DNA from: Acidocella sp. | GTDB taxonomy: Bacteria; Pseudomonadota; Alphaproteobacteria; Acetobacterales; Acetobacteraceae | Length of the DNA stretch: 64,000 nucleotides | Direction: 5' to 3' | Assembly: GCA_029077825.1 (NCBI GenBank) | Contig: JAQNCT010000003.1 | Location: forward strand, 1-64,000 | Shown: piece by piece, positions 16,727 to 26,457 of the stretch | Layout: the number at the start of each line of letters is the position of its first letter | Position numbering within the stretch: position 1 is the stretch's first letter | Translations under genes and position numbers: made by a program | The notes under the pieces: model-generated | Seen by the model: the letters and a program-made list of their open reading frames with translations, nothing else | Database searches by the model: none | Told to the model about the DNA's origin: nothing

Positions 16727-19453
16727 CTAGTGGGCCGCCCCCCAGTTTTGGCCGATGCCGGTTTCAACAATCAATGGCACTGAAATTTGGGCGGCGTTTT
16801 GCATAACGCTTTGGGCCAGGACGGCGGTGGCCTCGGCCTCGTGCGTGGGGGCTTCAAACAACAATTCATCATGCACTTGCAACAACAGCCGAGCTGAAAG
16901 ATTGGCGGCTTTTAGAGCGGCGGGGAGTTTGACCATGGCATATTTGATAATGTCAGCCGCACCGCCTTGCAGCGGCGCGTTGATGGCCTGGCGCTCAGCG
17001 TAGGCGCGCAGTTGCGGCAATTTATCCGTGATGCGGGGCACCCAGCAGCGCCGCCCGAACGGAGTTAACACAAACCCATCACGGCGGGCTTGTTCCTTGG
17101 TATGGTCCATATAGGTGCGAATTTGCGGGTAGCGTTTGAAATACGCATCGATATAGGTTTTAGCCTCACCTGCGGAAATGCCAAGCTGGCGGGCTAAACC
17201 GAAGGCGGAGATGCCGTAGATGATGCCGAAATTGATGGCCTTGGCGCGCCGGCGGGTGGCTGAATCCATGCCTTGCATCGGCACATCAAACACTTCCGAG
17301 GCGGTGCGGGCGTGAATATCCTCACCGGCGGCGAAACTTTGTTTCAAAGCCGGAATATCAGCCACATGGGCCAGCAGGCGCAGTTCAATTTGGGAATAAT
17401 CAGCCGAGATAAGCTGGTGGCCGGGGGCGGCAATAAAGGCTTTGCGGATGCGCGCCCCCTCAAGCGTGCGAATGGGGATGTTTTGCAAATTTGGGTCGAT
17501 GGAGGAGAGCCGACCGGTGGTGGTGGCTGCCATGGCGAAGTTGGTGTGGACCCGCCCGGTGGTAGGGTCGATCTGGTTGATCAGCGCATCAGCGTAGGTG
17601 GATTTTAATTTTGAAAGCTGCCGCCAGTCAGTGACGGCTTGGGCGATCTCGTGGCCCGCTTCCGCGAGGGTTTCCAAAACGGAGGAGTCAGTGCCCCAGG
17701 CACCGAGTTTGCTTTTTTTGCCGCCGGGGAGTTTGAGCGTGTCAAACAAAATTTCACCCAACTGCTTGGGGCTGCCAACATTGAAGGGCTGGCCTGCAAG
17801 TTTATGGATTTGAGCTTCATAGTCTGCCATGCGGCTGGCAAATTCCAGCGACATTGATTGCAAATCATCACGGTCCACCATGATGCCGGCGGCTTCCATG
17901 GCGGCCAGGATGGGGATGAGTTTTTTCTCGGTAAGTTCATACAGTGCGAGTGATTTATTGGCGCGTAAACGGCGTTTTAATAACGCCCAGAGCCGCAGCG
18001 TGATGTCAGCCGCTTCAGCGGCGTAGGCGGTGGCGCGCGCCAGGGGGATGCTGGCGAAGGGCAGGCGGTTGCGGCCGGTGCCGGAGATGGAATCATAAGT
18101 TTGGGCGGTGTGGTTGAGGTGCAGCAGGGCCAGCTCATCGCGGTCATGGCCGTGCAGGCCGGCGTCCATGGCGTAGGAGATCAGCATAGTGTCATCGAGC
18201 GGGTCGATGTGGGTGAGTTGCAGTTTGGCGAGGACTTCGGTGCCGTATTTGGCATCGTGAAAAATTTTCAAAACCGCAGGGTCAGCCAGCAGATTTTTGA
18301 GAGCGCCGATAACATCATTACGGCTCAACTGCGGCGCATCATCAAGAGCCAGGTTGTGGCCCAGCGGAATGTAGCAGGCGCAGCCGGGGGCGGTGGCCAA
18401 AGCAATACCGACGAGATTGCCGTGCAATGAGTTATGGTCATCAGTTTGCACATCGAGTGCCAAGCACCCGGCTGCAGCGGCGGCGGCGATGACGGCGTTT
18501 AATCCATCAAGGCTGGTGATGGTGGTGTAGCCCGAAAATGCGGCGGTGTGGGCGGGCGGGCTTGCCACGGTGGCGGCAGGCGCGGTTGATTTTGATCCGA
18601 TAATATCAAGCCGCTGTTTGATGCTTTTGAAATTTTGGGCATCCAGAAAAGCGCTGAGCGTGGCGTCATCCCAATGTTTGACCACGAAATTTTCAATTGG
18701 TTCGGGCAACGGCGCGTCATCACGCAGGATGACCAGTTGTTTGGAAATACGGGCGGCATCAGCATGTTCGATCAACGCGTCACGGCGCTTGCTGGGCTTC
18801 ATGCTGGCGGCAGCATCAAGCACCGCTTCCAGGGTGCCATATTCAGTGATGAGCTGTGCCGCCCCTTTGGGGCCAATGCCGGGCACGCCTGGCACATTGT
18901 CAGTTGAATCGCCGATCAGGGCTTGCACTTCGATGACTTTATCAGGCGCAACGCCGAATTTGGCGGCAACCTCAGCCAGGCCGATGGTGGTGTTTTTCAT
19001 GGGGTCCAGCATGGTAACCTGGGGCCCGAGCAGCTGCATGAGGTCTTTGTCAGATGAGACGATGACAGCCTCACCGCCGGTGGCTTTCACGGCTTTGGCG
19101 TAGGCTGCGATCAGATCATCAGCCTCCCAGTCCGCCAGTTCGATGCTGGGCAGGCCAAAGGCGCGCGTGGCCTCACGGATCAAAGCGAATTGCGGAATAA
19201 GTTCTGGTGGCGGTGCGGGGCGGTGGGCTTTGTAGGCCGGGTAGAGCCGGTTGCGAAAGGTTTGGCTGCCGGCATCAAAAATCACGGCGATATGGCTGCC
19301 GGTGTGGTCTTTGATCAACCGCGAGATCATGTTGCAGAAGCCAAACACCGCATTGACATGGGTGCCATCAGCGCGGGTCATCGGCGGGATGGCGTGGAAG
19401 GCGCGGAAGATGAAGCCTGAGCCGTCAACCAGAACGAGGCGGGGTTGGCTCAA
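16727..19453 (-). CDS. polA: DNA polymerase I, with degraded 3'-5' exonuclease motifs
   Basis: 908 residues, normal length. Domain order: 5'-3' exonuclease (residues 1-300; DGSGFIFRAFHA, SSDKDLMQLL), 3'-5' exonuclease-like (about 310-500), polymerase (510-908; DYSQIELRLLAHV, RAKAINFGIIYGISAFG, QVHDELLFE). The polymerase and 5' nuclease look intact. In the proofreading domain the DxE of motif I reads DVQ (near 333), the KYD of motif II reads KYG (near 400), and YAAEDAD of motif III reads YAAEAAD (near 478). Three catalytic carboxylates are therefore missing and proofreading is probably absent. Its start overlaps the end of the upstream zinc-finger gene by 4 nt. Confidence 0.96.
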   Translation of the reverse strand: MSQPRLVLVDGSGFIFRAFHAIPPMTRADGTHVNAVFGFCNMISRLIKDHTGSHIAVIFDAGSQTFRNRLYPAYKAHRPAPPPELIPQFALIREATRAFGLPSIELADWEADDLIAAYAKAVKATGGEAVIVSSDKDLMQLLGPQVTMLDPMKNTTIGLAEVAAKFGVAPDKVIEVQALIGDSTDNVPGVPGIGPKGAAQLITEYGTLEAVLDAAASMKPSKRRDALIEHADAARISKQLVILRDDAPLPEPIENFVVKHWDDATLSAFLDAQNFKSIKQRLDIIGSKSTAPAATVASPPAHTAAFSGYTTITSLDGLNAVIAAAAAAGCLALDVQTDDHNSLHGNLVGIALATAPGCACYIPLGHNLALDDAPQLSRNDVIGALKNLLADPAVLKIFHDAKYGTEVLAKLQLTHIDPLDDTMLISYAMDAGLHGHDRDELALLHLNHTAQTYDSISGTGRNRLPFASIPLARATAYAAEAADITLRLWALLKRRLRANKSLALYELTEKKLIPILAAMEAAGIMVDRDDLQSMSLEFASRMADYEAQIHKLAGQPFNVGSPKQLGEILFDTLKLPGGKKSKLGAWGTDSSVLETLAEAGHEIAQAVTDWRQLSKLKSTYADALINQIDPTTGRVHTNFAMAATTTGRLSSIDPNLQNIPIRTLEGARIRKAFIAAPGHQLISADYSQIELRLLAHVADIPALKQSFAAGEDIHARTASEVFDVPMQGMDSATRRRAKAINFGIIYGISAFGLARQLGISAGEAKTYIDAYFKRYPQIRTYMDHTKEQARRDGFVLTPFGRRCWVPRITDKLPQLRAYAERQAINAPLQGGAADIIKYAMVKLPAALKAANLSARLLLQVHDELLFEAPTHEAEATAVLAQSVMQNAAQISVPLIVETGIGQNWGAAH

Positions 19454-19638
19454 TGGCTGTGGTCCACGCTGCCGGGTTCAAGGATGAAGCATTTTGAACA
19501 ATAGGGGCATACCACCTGGGTGCCGGTGATGTTGAGGAACACTTTTGGGTGACCCAGCACTTCAGCATCACCATCACAGGAGACGGAACGGGTTTTGACG
19601 CGGATAATCTCAGACGTGGTTGCTGTGCGCTCGGGCAT
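19450..19638 (-). CDS. Zinc-finger domain protein (zf-CHCC type)
   Basis: 62 residues. Matches the short CHCC zinc-finger family related to the NDUFS6 accessory subunit of complex I: VSCDGDAEVLGHPKVFLNI followed by VVCPYCSKCFILE. Ligands are the first Cys, the His of LGHP and the CPYC pair. Common in alphaproteobacteria. Located upstream of polA, with a 4-nt overlap. Confidence 0.88.
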   Translation of the reverse strand: MPERTATTSEIIRVKTRSVSCDGDAEVLGHPKVFLNITGTQVVCPYCSKCFILEPGSVDHSH

Positions 19639-19667
19639 GGTGGGGGCTCGCTGTTAGGGTTGGGGGT

Positions 19668-20717
19668 ATGATAGCGCTAATGCGGATGGGTTCAAAATTT
19701 TGCGCTTTGCCAAAGGCGTTATTAAAGGCGTGGCTGTTGATGTTGGGGCTGGCAGGGTTTGGGCTGGCGGGGTGTACGGCGATTTCGTTTGGCGTGCCGA
19801 AGGCTTACCCAGGCCACCCGATTATCACCAGCGGGGCGTTTGCGCTGGCCGGTGGGGTGCGGTTGCCCTACCGGCTGTATCCGGCGGCGGGCAAACTGCG
19901 GGCGGTGGTGCTGGCGCTGCATGGTTATACCGATAGCCGGGACGCCTGGGTGCTGCTTGCCGAGGTGCTGAACCGCCAAGGGATTGCGCTGTATGCGCCG
20001 GATCAATCAGGGTTTGGGGCCACCGCCAACCGTGGCACCTGGCCAGGGACGGCGGTGCTGGTGGATGAGGCACGCCAGATGGCGGGGCAGTTGCGGGCGC
20101 AATACCCGCAGACCAAACTGGTGTTGATGGGTGAGAGCATGGGCGGGGCCGAGGCGATTTTGCTGGGGGCATCGGTCAACCCGCCGCCAGTGGATGCTTA
20201 CGTGATTTCGGCCCCCGCCGTGTGGGGGGCCGATGCGTTGAACCCGGCATACCAGGAGGCGCTGCGGGTGGCGGCATTTTTGGCACCCCAGAAGCGGCTG
20301 ACCGGCGGTGCGGTGCATGTGCAGGCCAGTGACAATAAGGCCGCATTGATTGCGTTTGGTAAGGACCCGTTGACGATTCATGCGCCGCGCCTGGATAATC
20401 TGGCGGGACTGGTGCGGATGATGGGGGACGCGCAAATTGCCTGCGCGCGGTTTGAAAAACCGGCGCTGATTTTATATGGCGGGCATGACGCGTTGATCCC
20501 CAAGGCAGCGATGCGCCGGTGCTGGCAGGCGATCCCTGCCGGGGCGCCAACCGGGGCGCCGGTGGTGCTGGCGTATTACCCGGCGGATTACCATTTAATT
20601 GAGCGCGATTTGGAGCGGGCAACCCCGAGCGCTGACATTGCGGGGTTTATTTTGGATGAGGGTGTGCTCTCAGACGCACCAAGTGAGGCGACGGTGTTTT
20701 TGGCGGGCGGCGGTTAG
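19668..20717 (+). CDS. Alpha/beta-hydrolase lipoprotein (monoacylglycerol-lipase-like)
   Basis: 349 residues from the ATG at 19668. The N-terminus ends in a lipobox (GFGLAGC), so the enzyme is probably lipid-anchored on the periplasmic side. The serine nucleophile lies in GESMGG (about residue 160), with the oxyanion region LHGYTDSRDAW, and the acid/histidine pair in GGHDALIPK and YPADYHLIERD. Resembles PldB/monoglyceride lipases. Substrate not predictable in detail. Confidence 0.88.
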   Translation: MIALMRMGSKFCALPKALLKAWLLMLGLAGFGLAGCTAISFGVPKAYPGHPIITSGAFALAGGVRLPYRLYPAAGKLRAVVLALHGYTDSRDAWVLLAEVLNRQGIALYAPDQSGFGATANRGTWPGTAVLVDEARQMAGQLRAQYPQTKLVLMGESMGGAEAILLGASVNPPPVDAYVISAPAVWGADALNPAYQEALRVAAFLAPQKRLTGGAVHVQASDNKAALIAFGKDPLTIHAPRLDNLAGLVRMMGDAQIACARFEKPALILYGGHDALIPKAAMRRCWQAIPAGAPTGAPVVLAYYPADYHLIERDLERATPSADIAGFILDEGVLSDAPSEATVFLAGGG

Positions 20718-20795
20718 GTGGGAGCTGGCAAGGCGGGGGTTTACCGAGTGACATTTGAGACCATATAAAATGTGGTCAATCATCAGGTAAAAAAA

Positions 20796-22250
20796 ATGCA
20801 AATCTCACGACGGAATGTTTTAAGCGGCGCGGCCTCATTAGGCACCGTGTTGGGGGCCACGCCGGGAACGATTACCAGGGCGCGGGCTTCTGCTACCCAG
20901 CGACTTACCGCGGGCACCCGCGTTTTAGAGGTAAACGGCAAGGCGGCCAAGGTGTTTGGGCTGGTGGGCCCGAACGGGCTGCCGGGGATAACATTGGCAC
21001 CCGGTGAGCGGTTTGCGGTGACTTTGGATAACCAGGCCGGTATTGAAACGATTGTGCATTGGCACGGCCAGTTGCCAGATTGGCGCCAAGACGGGGTGCC
21101 CTGGCCGCAGACGCCGCCGCTCGCCCCTGGTGCTCAGAGGGTGTATGATTACACCCCCATTCCCGGCACGTTCTGGATGCATTCCCACCAAGGGATGCAG
21201 GAGCAACAATTGATGGCAGCGCCTTTGATTGTGCATGACACCGCCAGCGCCAACGCGCAGGAGGTGGTGATGATGCTGCATGATTTCAGCTTTAAAACCC
21301 CTGATGAGCTGATGGCCGGGCTGACCAAAAAAGGCGGCATGATGGGTGGCATGGGTTCAGGCGGCATGGGCGGCATGAGTGGCATGAACATGAGCTCAGG
21401 TGGCATGGGCGGTATGGGCGGTATGGGCGGCATGATGGGCGGTGACCTGAATGATGTTGCTTATGATGCTTATTTGACCAACGAGCGTACCTTGGATGAC
21501 CCGCACGTGAGCCGTGTGGCAGTGGGGCAGGAAATTCGACTGCGGATTATCAATGGCTCCAGCTCAACCAACTACTGGATTGACCTGGGCGCATTGGCCG
21601 GCAAGGTGGTTGCTGTTGACGGCCATGATGTTGTGCCGGTGGCAGGGACATTGTTCCCGATTGCGATGGCGCAGCGTTTGGATGTTTTGGTGACATTGCC
21701 AGCCGCCGGGGCTTACCCGGTATTTGCCCAGGTAGAAGGCAAAACCAGCCGCACCGGCCTGGTGCTGGCAACACCTGGGGCCAGCATTACCAAGTTGGGC
21801 GATGCCGCCAGCGCCGCCAACGCGGTTGATTTATCATTGGAAATGCAGCTACGCGCTGCCCAGCCGCTGGCGGTACGCGCAGCTGATGTTGTGATTCCAT
21901 TAAAGCTTGGTGGCGATATGAGCCAGTATGCATGGTCATTGAACAACCGCGCCTGGCCAAACCCGGAGGTGCTGATGGTTAAGGCCGGCCAGCGGGTGGC
22001 GATAGAGATGAACAATCATTCCATGATGTCACATCCGATGCATCTGCATGGTCATACGTTCCAGGTTGAAGCGATTAACGGCCAGCCCCAGATTGGCGCG
22101 ATGCGCGATACCGTGCTGGTGCCCCCCATGGGTGCGGTACGCATTGCCTTTGATGCCAACAACCCTGGGCGTTGGCTGATGCATTGCCATAATTTGTATC
22201 ATATGATGTCAGGGATGATGACCGAAGTCAGGTATCCTGGAATCGTTTAG
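20796..22250 (+). CDS. Tat-exported multicopper oxidase with Met-rich insert
   Basis: 484 residues from the ATG at 20796. Twin-arginine signal SRRNVLSGAA at the N-terminus. All four copper-binding blocks are present: HWHG, HSHQ, HPMHLHGHTF and HCHNLYHMMSGM, the last with a methionine in the axial type-1 position. Residues about 185-220 are a Gly/Met run with over a dozen Met, similar to the Met-rich segment that guards the copper site in CueO. Probable periplasmic cuprous oxidase/copper tolerance protein. No cue/cop neighbours in the window. Confidence 0.93.
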   Translation: MQISRRNVLSGAASLGTVLGATPGTITRARASATQRLTAGTRVLEVNGKAAKVFGLVGPNGLPGITLAPGERFAVTLDNQAGIETIVHWHGQLPDWRQDGVPWPQTPPLAPGAQRVYDYTPIPGTFWMHSHQGMQEQQLMAAPLIVHDTASANAQEVVMMLHDFSFKTPDELMAGLTKKGGMMGGMGSGGMGGMSGMNMSSGGMGGMGGMGGMMGGDLNDVAYDAYLTNERTLDDPHVSRVAVGQEIRLRIINGSSSTNYWIDLGALAGKVVAVDGHDVVPVAGTLFPIAMAQRLDVLVTLPAAGAYPVFAQVEGKTSRTGLVLATPGASITKLGDAASAANAVDLSLEMQLRAAQPLAVRAADVVIPLKLGGDMSQYAWSLNNRAWPNPEVLMVKAGQRVAIEMNNHSMMSHPMHLHGHTFQVEAINGQPQIGAMRDTVLVPPMGAVRIAFDANNPGRWLMHCHNLYHMMSGMMTEVRYPGIV

Positions 22251-22512
22251 CGGCAAATTCCGGCGCGGTTTTCGTTTTGTTAAGTTATAGAGTTGATTTA
22301 ACGTTATTTGCCGTTACCGCGGTGGATGACTTAGCTGCATTACGTGCTGTTAACCTTGGCATTTGTGCGTGGTCGAGACCGTCTGGACCAGACAAGTTAA
22401 AGCAACTAATGCAACCAATATGCAAAGAATTCGGCATTGGATTAGATTTTGTTCGTGAACCACCGGCCAGCTTCCCAAAGTTTGCTGGCTGGCTGGCTGG
22501 ACATCTGAAAAG
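22251..22512. other. Spacer before GT25 gene, no supported gene
   Basis: 262 bp. A TTG-started 87-codon ORF (22277-22540) crosses it and runs into the next gene; it lacks a ribosome-binding site and recognisable family. The run GCTGGCTGGCTGGCTGGAC near 22486 is a short 4-nt tandem repeat. May be the decayed end of a former gene. Confidence 0.5.
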
Positions 22513-23322
22513 ATGCTGTCGGTTTTTATTATCACGCTAGCGCAGGAAACTGAGCGGCAAGCCAAAATCGCGGCGCGGCTTGAAAAATTCGGCATGGCTT
22601 ATGAATTTTTCCCCGCCGTGCACAAGGATATGATGAGCCCGGCGGACCGGCGCTTTTATAATTCACGCCGCCGCCGTCTGGCTTTGGGCAAGGATTTATA
22701 TGACGGCGAAATTGCCTGCCTGCTGAGCCATAAGCGTTTGATAGAAAAGATTGCGCGCGAAAAAATCGCCCATGCGATTATCCTCGAAGATGATTGCGTG
22801 ATGTGCGATGAATTCCCCAGCATTATTGGTGCGCTGTTGGCGAGAACGGATTTATGGCATCTGGTGCGGTTTTTCGGCAATGAGAAGCATGAGCAGCGTC
22901 CGCATCGCAAACTGACAAGGTTGGTGGGCGGGTTTTCACTGGTGCGGATCGCGACGTCACCGGGGGAGGCGCATTGCTATGTGCTTGACCAATTCGCAGC
23001 GCAGAAAATAGCGCACGTCCTTAACAATACATCGACGCCGATTGATATTTTGTTGGGGCAACCGTGGAAGACGCACCTGGGTGTGCTAACCGTGTACCCC
23101 AAAGTGGCATGGCAGGATGCGGGCCATTTGTCAGCCATCGGCGATGAGAGGTTTTCTGGCAAATTGCATGTTACCGGCGCGGAGAAATTTGCCTTCCGCA
23201 TCGTTCATCCATTTTACGTTCTGCGTAATACCGTCTTCAAAAAGCTATGGTATTTCGCCATGGCAATTCATGACTGGCAAGTGGCGCACCGCGCGCGGCG
23301 GGACGCCAGCGCCGGGCGGTGA
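22513..23322 (+). CDS. Glycosyltransferase family 25 (LPS-type)
   Basis: 269 residues. GT25 signatures: VFIITLAQETERQAKIAARLEKFG at the N-terminus, GEIACLLSHKRLIEKI, and the metal/donor motif AIILEDDC at about residue 92. The family adds galactose or glucose to lipopolysaccharide core or collagen-like acceptors. Single gene without other LPS genes nearby, so acceptor unknown. The C-terminus is basic. Confidence 0.88.
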   Translation: MLSVFIITLAQETERQAKIAARLEKFGMAYEFFPAVHKDMMSPADRRFYNSRRRRLALGKDLYDGEIACLLSHKRLIEKIAREKIAHAIILEDDCVMCDEFPSIIGALLARTDLWHLVRFFGNEKHEQRPHRKLTRLVGGFSLVRIATSPGEAHCYVLDQFAAQKIAHVLNNTSTPIDILLGQPWKTHLGVLTVYPKVAWQDAGHLSAIGDERFSGKLHVTGAEKFAFRIVHPFYVLRNTVFKKLWYFAMAIHDWQVAHRARRDASAGR

Positions 23323-23396
23323 GGTGGGGCCGCGGTTACACCACCCCGGCACATTGGTGCGTGGTGGTTGCGCGTGATGGTTGGGCGTGGTGGTAG

Positions 23397-24776
23397 TTAG
23401 AACGCGGCTTCCATGAAGATTTTGGTAATATTGCGGTCCCAGTTGTTATGATAGCGGTTTAGCCAGTGTTCAGCCTGGGTTGGCGCACCTGCGGCGATGT
23501 GGTGCAGCGGCGAGAGATAGATGCGCTCATCGAGCCCCTCGGCGTTGACGTAACCACGGGCGCGCAGGCCCTGGTCGGCGATCACCACGGCGTCACGCGC
23601 CAGGCTGCGCAGGGTGGCGTCGCGGTAGGGGGTGTGGATGCCCGACTTTGGAACTTCCGCGCGGAGTTCCATGAGTTTTTCATAACTGATATTGGCGGCC
23701 AGCGCGGCGGCGGCGGCTAGCGAGTCAGCATCATAGAACAGGCCGGTCCAGAAGGCGGATTGTGCCAGCATCATGGCGGGAGAGCCGGAGTCCGCGCCGC
23801 GCGTTTCAATGTAGCGCTTCAGGCGCACATCCGGGAAGGCGGTGGTCATGTGGTCGGCAAAGTCACCGATGGTGGCTTGGATGCCGGCGAGATCCCCGGG
23901 CAGGCGGCCGGCCATGAAGTCACGGAAGGAAGCCCCGGCGACGTCATGGTAGATGCCATCGCGATAGACGAAATACATCGGCACATCGAGCAGCCATTCA
24001 ACATAGGCCTCGAAGCCGAAGCTACGGCTGAAAAAGACCGGCGGAATGCCGGCGCGGGATTTGTCAGTGTCGGTCCAGATTTGGGCGCGGTTCGAGAGGT
24101 AGCCGGTGGGGCGGCCCTCCATAAAGGGGGAGTTGGCAAACATGGCGGTGGCGAGCGGCTGCAGCGTGGCGGCGACGCGCATTTTGGTGATCATGTCGGC
24201 TTCGGAGCAGAAGTCGAGATTAACTTGCACGGTACAGGTGCGCAGCATCATGTCGAGGCCGAGGCTGCCGACCTTGGGCATATAGCCGCGCATGATTTTG
24301 TAGCGGCCCTTGGGCATGAAGGGCATCTCGGCGCGGGTGGCGGTGGGGTGGAAGCCGAGCGGCATGAAGCCGAGGCCAAGTGCCGGGCCAAGACGCTTGA
24401 GCCGCGCGATGTGATGGTCAAGCTCAGCTTTGGTTTCATGCAGGGTGGCGAACGTATCACCGGAGAGTTCAAACTGCCCGCCGGGTTCAAGCGAGAGTGA
24501 GGCGCCACCGGATTTCAGCCCGATGATATTGCCGTTATCGAGGATGGGGGTTTGGTGTTCCAGGTCCTCGATGACGCGCAGCAGCGCCTTGATGCCGGGT
24601 TTGCCGCCAATGGTCTCGTAGGCAGGCGGTGCCAGCGTATCACGGTGGAAGCCAAACGCCTCATGCTCGGTGCCAATGCGGTAGTCGGCGGGCAGCTTGC
24701 AGCCGGCGGCCAGATAGTCGGCAAGCTCCTGGGTGCCAGTAATAGGGGTGGTGTCGGCGTCTCCGGGGTTCGACAA
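23397..24776 (-). CDS. gshA: Glutamate-cysteine ligase, plant/alphaproteobacterial type
   Basis: 459 residues, first step of glutathione synthesis (gamma-glutamylcysteine). Recognised by YRIGTEHEAFGF, GGASLSLEPGGQFELSG, MPKGRYKIMRGYMPKVG and the TCTVQVNLDF block, all typical of the redox-regulated class shared by plants and alphaproteobacteria rather than the E. coli class. Start lies 3 bp after the rsmE stop, so the two genes form an operon. Confidence 0.94.
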   Translation of the reverse strand: MSNPGDADTTPITGTQELADYLAAGCKLPADYRIGTEHEAFGFHRDTLAPPAYETIGGKPGIKALLRVIEDLEHQTPILDNGNIIGLKSGGASLSLEPGGQFELSGDTFATLHETKAELDHHIARLKRLGPALGLGFMPLGFHPTATRAEMPFMPKGRYKIMRGYMPKVGSLGLDMMLRTCTVQVNLDFCSEADMITKMRVAATLQPLATAMFANSPFMEGRPTGYLSNRAQIWTDTDKSRAGIPPVFFSRSFGFEAYVEWLLDVPMYFVYRDGIYHDVAGASFRDFMAGRLPGDLAGIQATIGDFADHMTTAFPDVRLKRYIETRGADSGSPAMMLAQSAFWTGLFYDADSLAAAAALAANISYEKLMELRAEVPKSGIHTPYRDATLRSLARDAVVIADQGLRARGYVNAEGLDERIYLSPLHHIAAGAPTQAEHWLNRYHNNWDRNITKIFMEAAF

Positions 24777-24779
24777 AGG

Positions 24780-25496
24780 CTACTCCTGTGGCGGGTCCGT
24801 TGCGAGGAGCAAGGCAAGCCCGGCGATGGCGGCGGTTTCGGCACGTAGAATATGTGCCCCAAGTGACACGCGTTTCACTTGGGGATGCGTGTCGATACTG
24901 ACAAGCTCGGCATCGGTAAAGCCACCCTCGGGGCCGACCAGCAGTGCGCTTGGTGCGGCGGTGTGGCGGACCAGGGGGGCCTTACGGCGCTCATCGGCGA
25001 CAAATAATTGGCGGTTTTCTGGCCATTTTGCCATCAAAGCGGGCAAAGTGAGGGGGGCCATGATCTCGGGGATGGCGAGCCGCTCACATTGTTCGGCAGC
25101 CTCAATGGCGATGGCGCGCAAACGCTCAAGATTCACATGGTCGGCCTGGGTGCGCAGGGTGATGACGGGCTGGATGCACGCGATGCCGAGTTCGGTGGCC
25201 TTTTCCACCACCAGGTCAGTTTTGGTGCGCTTGAGCAGGGCAAAGCACAGCCAACTGTCAGGTTCAGGGGTTTGGCTGCGGGTAAGGGTGAGGGGCGCGA
25301 AGGTGACTTTTTTGCGGGTAAGCTCGGTGATGGTGGCGTGCCATTCACCATCCTGGCCGTTGAACAGCAAAACAGGGTCCCCCACGCTGCGACGCATGAC
25401 ATTTGCAAGATAATGCGCCTGCGCCTCGCTGCCGGGGGCGGGCAGGCCCTGGGCGAGGGGGACGGTTACAAAAAGCCTGATTGACGAATTGCTCAT
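24780..25496 (-). CDS. rsmE: 16S rRNA (uracil-1498-N3)-methyltransferase
   Basis: 238 residues from the ATG at 25496 (MSNSSIRLFV). SPOUT methyltransferase with N-terminal PUA-like region (HYLANVMRRSVGDPVLLFNG), the central KRTKTDLVVEKATELG, and the knot motifs LLVGPEGGFTDAE and SLGAHILRAETA. Methylates U1498 of 16S rRNA. Its gene order before gshA is common in alphaproteobacteria. Divergent from ubiA with about 20 bp between starts. Confidence 0.95.
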   Translation of the reverse strand: MSNSSIRLFVTVPLAQGLPAPGSEAQAHYLANVMRRSVGDPVLLFNGQDGEWHATITELTRKKVTFAPLTLTRSQTPEPDSWLCFALLKRTKTDLVVEKATELGIACIQPVITLRTQADHVNLERLRAIAIEAAEQCERLAIPEIMAPLTLPALMAKWPENRQLFVADERRKAPLVRHTAAPSALLVGPEGGFTDAELVSIDTHPQVKRVSLGAHILRAETAAIAGLALLLATDPPQE

Positions 25497-25515
25497 AGGG
25501 GGTGGATTAGCAGGC

Positions 25516-26418
25516 ATGGATGGATTTACCGATATCCGCGCGGGTGGTTGGGTGCGGCTTTTACCGCGGCGCTGGATTCCCTATGCGATTTTGGCGCGGT
25601 TTGACCGGCCGGTGGGGGCATGGCTGCTGTTTTTGCCAGGGTTGTGGGCCATCTGCCTGGCAGCAGGGGGCTTCTGGCTGGGGGTGTGGCTGACCGTGCT
25701 GTTCGGCGTGGGGTCAGTGGTGATGCGCGGCGCCGGGTGCGTGGTGAATGATTTGTGGGACCGCGATATGGACCGGCTGGTGACCCGCACGGCCGGGCGG
25801 CCGCTGGCATCAGGGATATTAAAGCCGATTGATGCGATGGCGTTTTTAGCGCTGCTGCTGGCGCTGGGGCTGCTGATTTTGGTGCAGCTGGATAATATCG
25901 CCCGCTGGCTGGGGGTGATTTCACTGCTGCCAGTGGCGCTGTATCCGCTGGCGAAGCGGGTGACCTGGTGGCCGCAGATTGTGCTGGGGTTCACCTTCGG
26001 CTGGGGTGCGTTGCAGGGCTATGCGGCGGCGGCGGGTGCGCTGCATTGGCCGGTGGTGCCGCTGTATGCAGCGGCGATTTTTTGGATCCTGGGGTATGAC
26101 ACGATCTACGCGCATCAGGACCGTGAGGATGATGCGCTGATCGGGGTGAAATCCACCGCCCGCTTGTTTGGCGCCAACACCAAGCCGTTTTTGCTGGTGT
26201 GCTATGGGGCGATGATGCTGTTGCTGGCGGTGGCAATGGCAATGTCCAAAGCTTCGGTGTTTGGCATTGCAGCACTGTTGTTGCCGGCGGCGTTGTTGCT
26301 GCGGCAGATTTTGTTGCTGGATATCAACAACCCTGAATTATGCTTAAAGTTATTTAAGTCAAACCGGGAGGTTGGGCTGGCCGTCGCAGCGGCGATATTG
26401 ATCGGTCAGGTGTTCTGA
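25516..26418 (+). CDS. ubiA: 4-hydroxybenzoate polyprenyltransferase
   Basis: 300 residues, about nine membrane helices. The two Asp-rich prenyl-diphosphate sites are NDLWDRDMDRLV (about residue 80) and YAHQDREDD (about 200). The DRPVGAWLLFLPGLWAI opening and GYDTIYAHQD are specific to UbiA of the ubiquinone pathway. Start at ATG 25516 is chosen over the track start because it avoids overlap with rsmE. Contrast with the MenA-like paralogue at 51211. Confidence 0.94.
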   Translation: MDGFTDIRAGGWVRLLPRRWIPYAILARFDRPVGAWLLFLPGLWAICLAAGGFWLGVWLTVLFGVGSVVMRGAGCVVNDLWDRDMDRLVTRTAGRPLASGILKPIDAMAFLALLLALGLLILVQLDNIARWLGVISLLPVALYPLAKRVTWWPQIVLGFTFGWGALQGYAAAAGALHWPVVPLYAAAIFWILGYDTIYAHQDREDDALIGVKSTARLFGANTKPFLLVCYGAMMLLLAVAMAMSKASVFGIAALLLPAALLLRQILLLDINNPELCLKLFKSNREVGLAVAAAILIGQVF

Positions 26419-26444
26419 TCCCCCGGGTTGGTGCCCGAGGGATC
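26417..26444. terminator. Strong hairpin between convergent ubiA and Spy-like gene
   Basis: GATCCCCCGGG, 6-nt loop, CCCGAGGGATC: 10 of 11 stem positions pair. No long T-run follows, so it may be a stabilising or rho-linked 3' hairpin rather than a classic intrinsic terminator. Confidence 0.5.
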
Positions 26445-26457
26445 AAATAGCGGCAGG

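Noticed and set aside
22277-22540. 87-codon TTG-started ORF before the GT25 gene
   Set aside because: Weak start, overlaps a well-supported gene and no family recognised.
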